Shown piece by piece: positions 51,893 through 60,207 of a stretch of 64,000 nucleotides of DNA; the stretch's first letter is position 1, and every line of letters starts with the position of its first letter. Origin of the DNA: Nocardia cyriacigeorgica (GTDB lineage: Bacteria > Actinomycetota > Actinomycetes > Mycobacteriales > Mycobacteriaceae); NCBI RefSeq assembly GCF_010858045.1, contig NZ_JAAGVC010000009.1, positions 78,645 to 142,644 of the forward strand. The letters run 5' to 3'. Position numbers and translations under genes: made by a program. Below the pieces are notes generated by a model. The model made no database searches, was not told where the DNA came from, and worked only from the letters and a program-made list of their open reading frames with translations.

Positions 51893-53773
51893 TCAGGCGG
51901 CGACGATAGCGGGCTCCTCGGAGAACTGCGTCCGGTACAACTCCGCGTACCGCCCGCCCGCGGCCAGCAGCTGCGGGTGGGTGCCGCGTTCGACGATGCG
52001 TCCGTCCTCCAGCACCACGATCTTGTCGGCGGCCCGGATGGTGGAGAGGCGGTGCGCGATGACCAGCGCCGTGCGCCCTTCGAGCGCTTCGGCCAGTGCT
52101 TCCTGCACCGCGGCCTCGGAGGTCGAGTCCAGAGAGGCGGTGGCCTCGTCCAGAATCACCACGCGAGGCTGCTTGAGCAGCAGCCGGGCGATGGTGAGCC
52201 GCTGACGCTCACCACCCGAGAGCCGGTATCCGCGCTCGCCGACCACCGTGTCGAGCCCGTCGGCCAGCGACGCGACCAGATCACGCAGCCGCGCTCGCTC
52301 CAGCGCGTCCCACAGCTCGGCCTCGGTGGCCTCGGGACGAGCCAGCAGCAGATTCGCGCGGATGGTGTCGTGGAACAGGTGCCCGTCCTGGGTCACCAGG
52401 CCGACGGCCTGCTGGATCGAGCGGGTGCTCAGCTCACGCACATCGACGCCGTTGAGCCGTACCGCGCCGCTGTCGACGTCGTAGAGCCGCGACACCAGCT
52501 GCGCGATGGTGGACTTACCGGCTCCGGACGAACCGACCAGTGCCACCATCTCCCCGGGTTCGGCGCGCAGCGAGATATCGTGCAGCACTTCCACTCCGCC
52601 GCGCGTATCGAGCGTCGCGACCTCTTCCAGGGAGGCCAGCGACACCTTGTCCGCCGACGGGTAGCCGAAGCGCACATTCCGCAACTCCACCGCGACCGGA
52701 CCCTCCGGGACCGGGACGGCATTCGGCGCGTCCTCGATCAGCGGCTTCAGATCCAGCACTTCGAAGACCCGCTCGAAGCTCACCAGCGCGGACATGATCT
52801 CCATCCGCGCACTGGCCAGCGCCGTCAACGGCGAGTACAGCCGGGTCAGCAGCAGCGACAGGGCGACGACGGCGCCCGCGTCCAGCCGTCCGGCCAGCGC
52901 GTACCAGCCGCCGAGCCCGTAGACCAGCGCGATCGCCAGCGCGGAGACCAACGTCAGGGAGGTGACGAAAACGGTCTGCAGCATGGCGGTGCGCACCCCG
53001 ATATCGCGGACCCGCCGCGCCCGCAGCGCGAACTCCGCCGACTCCTGATGCGGCCGGCCGAACAGTTTGACCAGCGTCGCGCCCGGCGCCGAGAAGCGTT
53101 CGGTCATCTGGGTGCTCATCGCCGAGTTCAGGCCCGCGGCCTCGCGCTGGATATCGGCGAGCCGATCGCCCATCCGGCGCGCCGGGATCACGAACACCGG
53201 CAACAGCAGCAGCGCCAGCAGGGTGATCTGCCAGGACAGCTGGATCATCACCACCAGCGTCAGCAGGACCGTCACCAGATTGGCCACCACGCCGGAGAGC
53301 GTGTCGCTGAACGCGCGCTGCGCGCCGATCACGTCATTGTTCAACCGGCTGACCAGCGCGCCGGTGCGAGTACGGGTGAAGAAGGCGATGGGCATCTTCT
53401 GCACGTGGTCGAAGACAGCGGTGCGCAGGTCGAGGATCAGTCCCTCGCCGATGCGGGCCGACAGCCACCGGATCGCCAATCCGAGCCCGGCGTCGACGAT
53501 CGCGAGTCCGCCGATGGCCAGCGCCAGGATGACCACCACGCGCGGCGCCGCACCGTCGACGATCCCGTTCACCACCCGCCCGGCCAGCAGCGGCGTCGCC
53601 ACCGCCAACAGCGCCGACACCACGCTGAACAGCAGGAACACGCCGAGCCGGCGTTTGTGCGGCGCAGCGAAGCGCAGGATCCGCCGAGCCGTGGCCATAC
53701 TGAACGGCCGCTGCTCCTTCGGCGCGTTCATCCGCCGGTACATCTGGTTCCAGGCCACCGATTCGATGCTCAC
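51893..53773 (-). CDS. ABC exporter, fused permease-ATPase
   Basis: A 626-residue half-transporter acting as a homodimer or heterodimer in the membrane. The transmembrane domain (about 25-320) has six helices with the coupling 'RTRTGALVSRLNNDVIGAQ'. The nucleotide-binding domain has Walker A GSSGAGKST, Q-loop 'TQDGHLFHDTIRANLLLARP', signature LSGGERQRL and Walker B 'RVVILDEATASLD'. The GTG at 53773 follows GGAAGGA. An insertion between permease and ATPase ('SADKVSLASLEEVATLDTRGG') lengthens the linker. No partner subunit gene is adjacent; substrate unknown, possibly a lipid or drug. Confidence 0.93.
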   Translation of the reverse strand: MSIESVAWNQMYRRMNAPKEQRPFSMATARRILRFAAPHKRRLGVFLLFSVVSALLAVATPLLAGRVVNGIVDGAAPRVVVILALAIGGLAIVDAGLGLAIRWLSARIGEGLILDLRTAVFDHVQKMPIAFFTRTRTGALVSRLNNDVIGAQRAFSDTLSGVVANLVTVLLTLVVMIQLSWQITLLALLLLPVFVIPARRMGDRLADIQREAAGLNSAMSTQMTERFSAPGATLVKLFGRPHQESAEFALRARRVRDIGVRTAMLQTVFVTSLTLVSALAIALVYGLGGWYALAGRLDAGAVVALSLLLTRLYSPLTALASARMEIMSALVSFERVFEVLDLKPLIEDAPNAVPVPEGPVAVELRNVRFGYPSADKVSLASLEEVATLDTRGGVEVLHDISLRAEPGEMVALVGSSGAGKSTIAQLVSRLYDVDSGAVRLNGVDVRELSTRSIQQAVGLVTQDGHLFHDTIRANLLLARPEATEAELWDALERARLRDLVASLADGLDTVVGERGYRLSGGERQRLTIARLLLKQPRVVILDEATASLDSTSEAAVQEALAEALEGRTALVIAHRLSTIRAADKIVVLEDGRIVERGTHPQLLAAGGRYAELYRTQFSEEPAIVAA

Positions 53774-53934
53774 CTCGACACGTCCTTCCACTCCCCGCCA
53801 GTCAACCTCAGGCCACCGACACTAAGACCTCAACAAAGGTTGAGAGCAAGTTGTTTCGGAGCGCGATTTCGTGCCGGGCCGAGTGCGGGCGCCGTGGTCG
53901 CTGAGTGCACCGGACTGAGCGCAGGCGCTAGCCA

Positions 53935-53994
53935 CTGGGTGCGGCGGGCCGTGCGCAGCGGAGCTGGCTGCTGGGTGCGGCGGGCCATGCGCAG
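53935..53994 (+). repeat. Two tandem 24-base direct repeats, period 36
   Basis: A 24-base unit beginning CTGGGTGCGGCGGGCC occurs at 53935-53958 and 53971-53994 with a single G/A difference at its 17th base. The spacer is 12 bases. It lies in the 248-base intergenic region between the divergent ABC exporter and FAD dehydrogenase genes, ending 27 bases before the latter. It may be a duplication or operator pair; nothing else marks it. Confidence 0.6.
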
Positions 53995-54021
53995 GCGAGG
54001 TGGCCGCCTACGCTGGACGGC

Positions 54022-56820
54022 GTGACCGACGAGGACGGACGGGCTCGGTTGGCGCGGGCGCTGCGCTCCCGGCTCCGCGGCGAGGTCGACGTATCGGAGC
54101 GGCGGCGCGCCGAATACTCCTCGGATGCGTCGAACTACCGGGTGCTTCCCGCGGCGGTGGTGTTCCCGCGCGAGGACGCCGATGTCGCGGCGGTGCTGGA
54201 ATTCGGGCGGGCCGAAGGCGTGCCGATCACCGCGCGCGGTGCGGGAACGTCGGTGGCGGGCAATGCCATCGGCCCGGGCATCGTGCTGGATTTCAGCCGG
54301 CATATGGGTGCGGTGCTGGAGCTGGATCCGGAAAGACGCACCGCTCGGGTGCAGCCGGGTCTCATCCTGTCGAGTCTGCAACGGCGGGCAGCCGAGCACG
54401 GGCTGCGGTTCGGCCCCGACCCGTCGACGCAGAACCGCTGCACCCTCGGCGGCATGATCGGCAACAATGCCTGCGGCCCGCACGCCCTGGCCTGGGGCCG
54501 TACCTCCGATACCGTGCGTGAGCTGCGTGTTCTCGACGGCACCTGCACCGAACGGGTGCTGGCCGACGATCTGTCGGTGCTACCGGGGCTCCCGGAATTC
54601 ATCCGCGGCGCGCTGGCGGTGGTGCGCACCGGCCTCGGCCGCTTCGAACGCCAGGCTTCTGGTTATGGCCTGGAACATCTTCTGCCCGAACGGGGTTCGT
54701 CGATCGCCAAGGCATTCGTCGGCACCGAGGGCACCTGCGGTGTGCTGGTGGAAGCCACCGTCGATCTGGTTCCGCTGCCATCCGCGACGGTGCTCGCGGT
54801 TCTCGGATACCCCGATATGGCCACCGCCGCCGACGATATCGCCGCGGTCACCGCGCATGCGCCGCTCGCGGTGGAAGGGATCGATGCCCGCCTCGTCGAT
54901 ATCGTCCGCACCCATCGAGGCACCGTGCCCGACCTGCCGCGCGGAAACGGCTGGCTGTTCGTCGAACTCGCCGGCCACACCGCGCAGGAGGCCGTCGCGG
55001 CCGCATCCAGGCTGTGCCGGTCGGCGGGCGCGCTGGACGCCACCATCGTCACCGATCCCGTTGCCGCCGCGGCCCTCTGGCGAATCCGAGCCGACGGAGC
55101 CGGTCTGGCCGGTCGCACCCCCGACGGCCGCCCGGCGTGGCCCGGCTGGGAAGACGCCGCCGTTCCGCCGCGACATCTCGGCGCGTATCTGCGCGATTTC
55201 GGTGCCCTCACCGCCGAACATCACGTCGACGGGCTGCTCTACGGCCATATCGGCGACGGCTGCATCCACGTGCGCCTCGATCTGCCGATCGCCGATGCGC
55301 CGCAACGTTTCCGGGCCTTCCTGCGCGATGCGGCCGAGCTGGTGGTGCGCTACGGCGGCTCGCTATCGGGCGAACACGGCGACGGCCGCGCCCGGTCGGA
55401 ACTGCTGCCGGTCATGTACACCCCCGAAGTGCTGCGGGCGTTCGCCGGGTTCAAGGCCCTGTTCGATCCGGTCGGCGTGCTGAACCCCGGCGTGCTCGTC
55501 GATCCGGCGCCGATCGACCACGATCTGCGCCTGGCCGGGCTGCCGAACGTCGCGGGCGTCGGCTTCGCCTACCCGCATGACGACGGTGACTTGAGTACGG
55601 CCGTGCACCGGTGCGTCGGTGTCGGCAAATGCCGTGCCGATACCGGCGCGAGCGGCGGCTTCATGTGTCCGTCCTACCTGGCGACCGCCGATGAGAAGGA
55701 CAGCACGCGCGGGCGTGCCCGGGTATTGCAGGAGGTGGTGCGTGGCGCGCTGCCGTGGTCGTCACCCGCGGTGGCGCAGTCGCTGGAGCTGTGCCTGTCC
55801 TGTAAGGCGTGCCGGTCGGACTGCCCGGCCGGTGTGGATATGGCCACCTACAAATCCGAGGCGCTCTATCGCCGCTATCGCCGTCGTCCGCGGCCGGTCG
55901 ATCACTACACGCTCGGCTGGTTACCGCGCTGGCTGGCGGCGGCCGGACGCACGCCGCGGCTGGTGAATGCCGCCTCGCGGGTCGAGTCGCTGCGCCGGCT
56001 CGGGCTCCGGGCCGGCGGCATGGATCCACGGCGTGAGGTGCCGCGGCTCGCCGCGCGCGGCTTCCGCCGGATCTGGCGCGACAGCCGACGCTCACGCGGT
56101 GATTCGACCGGCGCCACCGAGGTGATGCTGTGGATCGATACCTTCACCGAGGCCTTCGATCCCGAGATCGCCCTGGCCGCGGCGCGGCTGCTGGAATCGC
56201 TGGGCTACCGGGTTCGCGTCCCGGAAGAACGGGTCTGCTGCGGGCTCACCTGGATCAGTACCGGCCAGCTGGACGGTGCCCGTAAGCGGCTGCGGGCGAC
56301 GCTGGACGCGCTGGACGCGCATGTGCGGGCCGGTGGCGTCGTCGTCGGCCTCGAACCCTCCTGCACCGCCGCACTCCGCGCTGACCTGCCGGAACTACTG
56401 CCGCAGGACCCGCGCGCGGCGCGTACCGCGGCGGCGGTGCGCACCCTCGCCGAGTTCCTCGATGCGGAACCGGATTGGGTCGCGCCGGACCTTTCCGGGC
56501 AGTCGGTGGTGGTGCAACCGCATTGTCATCAGCACGCGGTTCTCGGCTTCGAGGCCGATCGCCGGATATTAGCCAGAATGGGCGTCACGGCGACCGAAAT
56601 CACCGGGTGTTGCGGGCTGGCCGGCAACTTCGGAATGCAGAAGGGCCATTACGACATTTCGGTCGCGGTGGCGGAAAACGGTCTGCTACCCGCGTTGCGG
56701 CGCGCGGCCGACGATGCGATCTTGATCGCCGACGGCTTCTCCTGCCGGACCCAGGCCACGCAGCTGGCCGGACGTCCGAGCAGGCATCTCGCCCAGCTCA
56801 TTCTGGGCGACCGAGGCTGA
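54022..56820 (+). CDS. FAD-binding and (Fe-S)-binding dehydrogenase (D-lactate/D-2-hydroxyacid, YdiJ/GlpC type)
   Basis: A 932-residue membrane-associated oxidoreductase. The N-terminal PCMH FAD domain has 'GAGTSVAGNAIGPG' and 'RCTLGGMIGNNACG'; the FAD_oxidase_C domain covers about 240-500 ('GHIGDGCIHVRLDLP', 'SGEHGDGR'). Two iron-sulfur motifs follow: 'CVGVGKCR-x8-GFMCPSY' and the ferredoxin type 'CLSCKACRSDCP'. The GlpC-like cysteine boxes 'RVCCGLTW' and 'GCCGLAGNFG' end the protein. Similar fusions oxidise D-lactate or D-2-hydroxyglutarate to quinone. With LhgO in the same window, both enantiomers of 2-hydroxyglutarate could be handled; this is inference. Confidence 0.9.
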   Translation: MTDEDGRARLARALRSRLRGEVDVSERRRAEYSSDASNYRVLPAAVVFPREDADVAAVLEFGRAEGVPITARGAGTSVAGNAIGPGIVLDFSRHMGAVLELDPERRTARVQPGLILSSLQRRAAEHGLRFGPDPSTQNRCTLGGMIGNNACGPHALAWGRTSDTVRELRVLDGTCTERVLADDLSVLPGLPEFIRGALAVVRTGLGRFERQASGYGLEHLLPERGSSIAKAFVGTEGTCGVLVEATVDLVPLPSATVLAVLGYPDMATAADDIAAVTAHAPLAVEGIDARLVDIVRTHRGTVPDLPRGNGWLFVELAGHTAQEAVAAASRLCRSAGALDATIVTDPVAAAALWRIRADGAGLAGRTPDGRPAWPGWEDAAVPPRHLGAYLRDFGALTAEHHVDGLLYGHIGDGCIHVRLDLPIADAPQRFRAFLRDAAELVVRYGGSLSGEHGDGRARSELLPVMYTPEVLRAFAGFKALFDPVGVLNPGVLVDPAPIDHDLRLAGLPNVAGVGFAYPHDDGDLSTAVHRCVGVGKCRADTGASGGFMCPSYLATADEKDSTRGRARVLQEVVRGALPWSSPAVAQSLELCLSCKACRSDCPAGVDMATYKSEALYRRYRRRPRPVDHYTLGWLPRWLAAAGRTPRLVNAASRVESLRRLGLRAGGMDPRREVPRLAARGFRRIWRDSRRSRGDSTGATEVMLWIDTFTEAFDPEIALAAARLLESLGYRVRVPEERVCCGLTWISTGQLDGARKRLRATLDALDAHVRAGGVVVGLEPSCTAALRADLPELLPQDPRAARTAAAVRTLAEFLDAEPDWVAPDLSGQSVVVQPHCHQHAVLGFEADRRILARMGVTATEITGCCGLAGNFGMQKGHYDISVAVAENGLLPALRRAADDAILIADGFSCRTQATQLAGRPSRHLAQLILGDRG

Positions 56821-56871
56821 CGCGCCCGCGAGTTTCGTGGTGCTCGCGTGCGCGCCCGCGCCGGATGTGGC

Positions 56872-56976
56872 TCAGCTGCCGAAGGGCAGGGTGCCCGGCG
56901 GGATCTGGTAGCCGGAGCTGCCGGCGGATACTCCACCCCAGGCGTTGAGCAACCAGTTGAGCGCGTTGGTGATCAT
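56872..56976 (-). CDS. Putative 34-residue small protein
   Basis: A 34-codon gene too short for normal gene callers. The ATG at 56976 has a near-ideal ribosome site, ACGGAGG, nine bases upstream on the minus strand. Further upstream a GATAAT hexamer and a TTGTAA (19 bases apart) make a plausible promoter. The product reads MITNALNWLLNAWGG, a short amphipathic helix with two Trp, then VSAGSSGYQ and a terminal IPPGTLPFGS. It is not antisense to a gene and lies alone between the FAD dehydrogenase and the glycosylase genes. Function unknown; a membrane-active, signalling or precursor peptide are all possible. Confidence 0.62.
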   Translation of the reverse strand: MITNALNWLLNAWGGVSAGSSGYQIPPGTLPFGS

Positions 56977-57180
56977 TGTCGAAAACCTCCGTAGTGGCGA
57001 CTGCCAGCTGTTTGCCGATTCGCCGCCATTATCGCCGGATATTCCCGAACTGTTACAAACCCGGCCTTACCTGCGGCTATGCCGTCATCGGATCGTGATA
57101 GGGACCGGGGAGCCCGCTGCCGCCCGGCGGCTCCCACCCCTTACTGCGGATGCCTGGCAGCCGGAGCGCACAATGAAACC

Positions 57181-58128
57181 GTGCGTGATGTCAGGGTCGA
57201 ATCGGAAGCGAGCCGCACCGGCTCCGACCGCATCGTCACCTCGGAGCGGCCGATCGATCTAGCGCTCACGATCTCACCGCTGCGCCGCGGCCCCGGCGAT
57301 CCCTGCTATCAGCTGACCCGTGACGGCGCGCATTGGCTCACCGCCCGAATGCCGTCCGGGCCCGTCACCTACCGGCTCGTCCAGGCCGGACCATGTGCTG
57401 TGCGGGCCCGTGCCTGGGGGTCCGGCGCCGACGAGTTCCTCGAGCGGTTGCCCTGGATGCTGTGCCTGGACGAGGATCTGTCCGGCTTCGCGCCCGAGCA
57501 CCCGAAGATCGCCGAGGCACACCGCCGCCATCCAGGCCTGCGCATGCTGCGCACCGGGCTGGTGTTCCAAGCGCTGGTACCCGCCGTGCTCGAGCAGAAG
57601 GTGCACACCGTCGCCGCGCACGCCTCATGGCGACGGCTGGTGCGCCAATTCGGCTGCATACCGCCGGGCCCGGCGCCCGACGGCATGCGGGTGGCCCCGG
57701 ACGCCGACGGCTGGCGCCATATCCCGTCCTGGACCTACCACCGTGCGAACGTGGGCCCGCAGCGGGCGCAGACCATCGTCCGGGCGGCGCGGGTGGCCGA
57801 TTCGCTCGAGCGTGGCACCGGGATGGAGCCCGCCGCGGCGGCGAAGCTGCTGCGCAGCGTGCCCGGGATCGGCGAGTGGACGGTCGCCGAGATCTCGCAG
57901 CGGGCCTTCGGCGATGCCGACGCCCTGTCGGTGGGTGATTTCCACCTCGCGGCGATCGTCGGCTGGACCCTGCTCGGGCGCCCACTCGACGATGCCGCGA
58001 TGGTGGAATATCTGGAACCGCTACGGCCGCACCGTTATCGCTCGGTGCGGCTGCTGTCGGTCAGCGGCCAGGCCCGTAAACCGAAGTTCGGCCCACGGAC
58101 TCCGATCACCGACCATTCCTGGCATTGA
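57181..58128 (+). CDS. DNA-3-methyladenine glycosylase, AlkA/HhH-GPD type
   Basis: A 315-residue base-excision repair enzyme removing alkylated bases. The helix-hairpin-helix is 'LLRSVPGIGEWTVAEIS' (residues 223-239) and the catalytic Asp is Asp253 in 'LSVGDFHLAAIVG'. A Trp stands where bifunctional enzymes have Lys, so it should be a monofunctional glycosylase. The N-terminal half is longer and divergent from E. coli AlkA. GTG at 57181 is preferred since upstream frame is atypical. It converges on a small gene with a clear terminator. Confidence 0.9.
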   Translation: MRDVRVESEASRTGSDRIVTSERPIDLALTISPLRRGPGDPCYQLTRDGAHWLTARMPSGPVTYRLVQAGPCAVRARAWGSGADEFLERLPWMLCLDEDLSGFAPEHPKIAEAHRRHPGLRMLRTGLVFQALVPAVLEQKVHTVAAHASWRRLVRQFGCIPPGPAPDGMRVAPDADGWRHIPSWTYHRANVGPQRAQTIVRAARVADSLERGTGMEPAAAAKLLRSVPGIGEWTVAEISQRAFGDADALSVGDFHLAAIVGWTLLGRPLDDAAMVEYLEPLRPHRYRSVRLLSVSGQARKPKFGPRTPITDHSWH

Positions 58129-58140
58129 TCACCGGCCGGT

Positions 58141-58178
58141 GATCGAGCGCTGCCCCCTCACTACCGCAGCGCTCGATC
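58141..58178. terminator. Bidirectional terminator between glycosylase and small gene
   Basis: A 12-bp perfect stem, GATCGAGCGCTG with CAGCGCTCGATC, and a 14-base loop. It begins 12 bases after the glycosylase stop, and its right arm covers the 3' end of the 67-codon gene. Terminator function is inferred from this position. Confidence 0.75.
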
Positions 58179-58364
58179 GTCGAGGACACACCGGCCCGAT
58201 TCCACCAGGGTCGCCCGCGCGCGCCGCCGTACCCGGCATTCGTCGACGGTGCAGTCGAGATGCAACTGCATTGCCGCATGGGCCTGTTCGGTGGTCATGA
58301 CGCCGGGATCGTTGCGGCACGCCAGTAGCGACGCGACATGCATATTGAGGTTGGTCAGCTGCAT
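58161..58364 (-). CDS. Small hypothetical protein, 67 residues
   Basis: A 67-residue protein with several cysteines and histidines: 'LLACRNDPGVMTTEQAHAAM' followed by 'LHLDCTVDECRVRRRARATLV' and 'SGRCVLDDRALR'. Cys at about residues 16, 38, 43 and 58 with nearby His could bind a metal, but this is a guess. The ATG at 58364 shares its A with the TAA of the upstream 29-codon ORF (TAATG), so it is translationally coupled. The gene is divergent from the second XRE/DUF5753 regulator. Similar tiny proteins occur next to such regulators in nocardiae. Confidence 0.72.
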   Translation of the reverse strand: MQLTNLNMHVASLLACRNDPGVMTTEQAHAAMQLHLDCTVDECRVRRRARATLVESGRCVLDDRALR

Positions 58365-58453
58365 TACGCGACCCCCGTCCACGCGGCGCGGTGGGCGCCG
58401 GGAGCGGCTGGGTCGCCTGCGGTCGGCGACGACTCGGTGAGGTGTACGGTCAT
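58364..58453 (-). CDS. Putative 29-residue leader or small protein
   Basis: A 29-codon ORF starting at the ATG at 58453 behind a strong GGGGAGAG site. Its product begins MTVHLTESSPTA and ends RAAWTGVA. The TAA overlaps the ATG of the 67-codon gene. It could be a real small protein or a leader whose translation opens the start of the downstream gene. It was invisible to length-filtered gene finding. Confidence 0.6.
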   Translation of the reverse strand: MTVHLTESSPTAGDPAAPGAHRAAWTGVA

Positions 58454-58760
58454 GACTCTCCCCGTTCTGCGTGCGATACCTCGTACTAGACTTCGGAGTC
58501 CTGCGTGATTCCCCTTGTGCGAGGCAGTTTTCCGGCCCGGCACACTTCCAGCACACCATCACGGCGGCCCCTGCAGGCGCAGTTTCCGGATCTGCCGACT
58601 TTTCGCGCGAATTCCCAGCACAAGATCCGTTGTGGAGTGCAGGATTGCCCATAGTGGATGAAAGATCCCAATGCCCAGGCGAAGTGTGACGGGGGACCGC
58701 ACGCATGGCTTCTCCGGATCGACGCCAAGGGGCTGATCCCAGAGCAGAACGGAGCATGCG
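58454..58760. promoter_or_regulatory. Divergent promoter region of the second regulator cassette
   Basis: 307 bases between the 29-codon ORF (minus) and the XRE/DUF5753 gene (plus), with lower GC than its flanks. Both promoters should be here. A frame from 58658 opens but runs out of register into the regulator gene and is not called. GGAG at 58751-58754 serves the regulator's GTG start. Confidence 0.55.
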
Positions 58761-59663
58761 GTGCCAGCTGGTTCGGTGAGTTCGGGAAGCAAATCCACGA
58801 GTCTGCCGCGGCGGCAACTCGGCCGGTATCTGCGCGATATGCGCACCCAGGCGGGGTTGACCATCGCCCAGGCGGCTCGGCTGATGGAATGGGGCGCCAG
58901 CACCCTGCAACGGCTGGAGAAGGGTCAGGCCGACCGGATCCGCACCATCGACATCCGGGAGCTGTGCCGGATCTACGGTGTCCCCGATCAACTCGCCGAG
59001 GGCCTGGCCGGGCTCGCCCAGCAGGCCGACACCCCGAGCTGGTGGCACGCCTTCGGTGACGTGATTCCCGAAACCTTCGACGTATACGTGGGTTTGGAGG
59101 CGGCGGCGGAATCCGTCACGGCCTATCATCCCGAGCTCGTCCCTCCGCTGTTGCAGACCGCCGACTACGCACGGGCGCTGTACCGACTGGCCCACCCCGG
59201 TGACGACGAGGCCGCACTCGACAAGCGGGTGCAGCTGCGGCTGCAACGGCAGGCGCTGATCACCCGAAGGGTCGCACCGGCGAACCTGGATGTGATCGTG
59301 CACGAAGCGGTGCTGCGCCGGATGGTCGGCGGCGCGAAGGCGATGGCGGGCCAGCTGCGACAGCTGGCGGACGCGGGCACCAGGGACAATGTCACCGTGC
59401 GGGTGCTGCCGTTCACCGCCGGCGTACCGCTCGGTGTCGGCACCGGCGCGTTCACCATCCTGGAATTCGGCGTCGACCGATCGGGCCGTCCGCTGGAACC
59501 GCCGGTGGTGCACGCCGAGGGCCTGACCGGGGATCTGTATCTGGAACGCCCGGCGGATGTGCGCCGGTACCATCGGGCGCACGAGAACCTCCGGCACTCC
59601 GCGCTGGACGGTCCATCGAGTAGGCACCTGCTGCGGCAGCTGGCGAAGGAGTTCCTGGCATGA
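58761..59663 (+). CDS. XRE-family regulator with DUF5753 domain (second copy)
   Basis: A 300-residue regulator of the same architecture as the gene at 11.6 kb but clearly a different subfamily. HTH at about 18-75 ('LGRYLRDMRTQAGLTIAQAA' and 'GASTLQRLEKGQADRIRTID'), DUF5753 at about 100-295 ('AYHPELVPPLLQTADYARAL', 'VTVRVLPFTAGVPLGVGTGAF'). The GTG start has GGAG seven bases upstream. Its stop overlaps the next gene as ATGA, giving a coupled regulator-DUF397 pair. It is divergent from the two tiny genes. Confidence 0.9.
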   Translation: MPAGSVSSGSKSTSLPRRQLGRYLRDMRTQAGLTIAQAARLMEWGASTLQRLEKGQADRIRTIDIRELCRIYGVPDQLAEGLAGLAQQADTPSWWHAFGDVIPETFDVYVGLEAAAESVTAYHPELVPPLLQTADYARALYRLAHPGDDEAALDKRVQLRLQRQALITRRVAPANLDVIVHEAVLRRMVGGAKAMAGQLRQLADAGTRDNVTVRVLPFTAGVPLGVGTGAFTILEFGVDRSGRPLEPPVVHAEGLTGDLYLERPADVRRYHRAHENLRHSALDGPSSRHLLRQLAKEFLA

Positions 59664-59890
59664 GTATCGACAAGGGCGCCGACATCGACCTGACCGGCGC
59701 GACCTGGCTGCGCGCGGGCGAAGGGGAAAACGGCGACGCCGTCGAGGTGGCACTGCTCGCCGACGGCCACGTCGGCATGCGTGACGGAAAGAACCCGGAC
59801 GGCCCCGCCCTGATCTTCACCCCGGGCGAATGGGCCGCGTTCACCGCGGGCGTGCAGGACGGTGAATTCGACCGGCCCGGCACTTCCTAG
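59660..59890 (+). CDS. DUF397 protein
   Basis: A 76-residue single-domain DUF397 protein: 'ATWLRAGEGENGDAVEVALL' (the W-x-S/R-x2-S-x2-N-x3-C block here in diverged form, lacking Cys), 'HVGMRDGKNPDGPALIFTPGEW' and 'GVQDGEFD'. The ATG overlaps the regulator stop. It should act with that regulator. The canonical DUF397 cysteine is replaced, unlike the copy at 12.4 kb, which retains NQCVEV. Confidence 0.88.
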   Translation: MSIDKGADIDLTGATWLRAGEGENGDAVEVALLADGHVGMRDGKNPDGPALIFTPGEWAAFTAGVQDGEFDRPGTS

Positions 59891-59958
59891 CCTCGAGCGC
59901 ACCGGCCCACGATCTACCTGGTGTTTGACATCCGAAGATAACGGGTAGACAACAACTT

Positions 59959-60156
59959 GTGGATCGTGGGCTGAAAAACACCCACCCCTTGTACCGCAGA
60001 TTGCGGCCGCACGACTGGGTCGAATGGCTTATCGTCGCGCTGCTTTTCGCGGTGTCGGCGGTGGGTATCTATGTACTCACCGGCTCGTTGGCGTCGGCAT
60101 TGCTCGTCGGGGCGCTGGTATGGCTGGTGGCAGCGGGTGTGGTGGCCCTGCTGTGA
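59959..60156 (+). CDS. Small membrane protein, 65 residues
   Basis: A 65-residue protein with two predicted membrane helices (about 22-42 'VEWLIVALLFAVSAVGIYVL' and 45-65 'ASALLVGALVWLVAAGVVALL') after a basic N-terminal head (NTHPLYRRLRPHDW). It starts with a GTG behind no clear ribosome site; GATAAC at 59935-59940 may be a -10 box, so the message could be nearly leaderless. Function unknown. It may belong to the regulator cassette or stand alone next to sdhB. Confidence 0.75.
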   Translation: MDRGLKNTHPLYRRLRPHDWVEWLIVALLFAVSAVGIYVLTGSLASALLVGALVWLVAAGVVALL

Positions 60157-60207
60157 GGGTGCCGACACCGCCGAGCGAGCGGTGACGGCCCAGCTGTAGA
60201 CCGCTGG

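Noticed and set aside
53774..54021. A possible small gene between the ABC exporter and the FAD dehydrogenase
   Set aside because: No start with a ribosome site; the region is explained by two promoters and a direct repeat.
58658..59059. An open frame upstream of and into the XRE/DUF5753 gene
   Set aside because: It continues out of register through the HTH coding sequence and has no family features; the regulator frame is clearly the real one.
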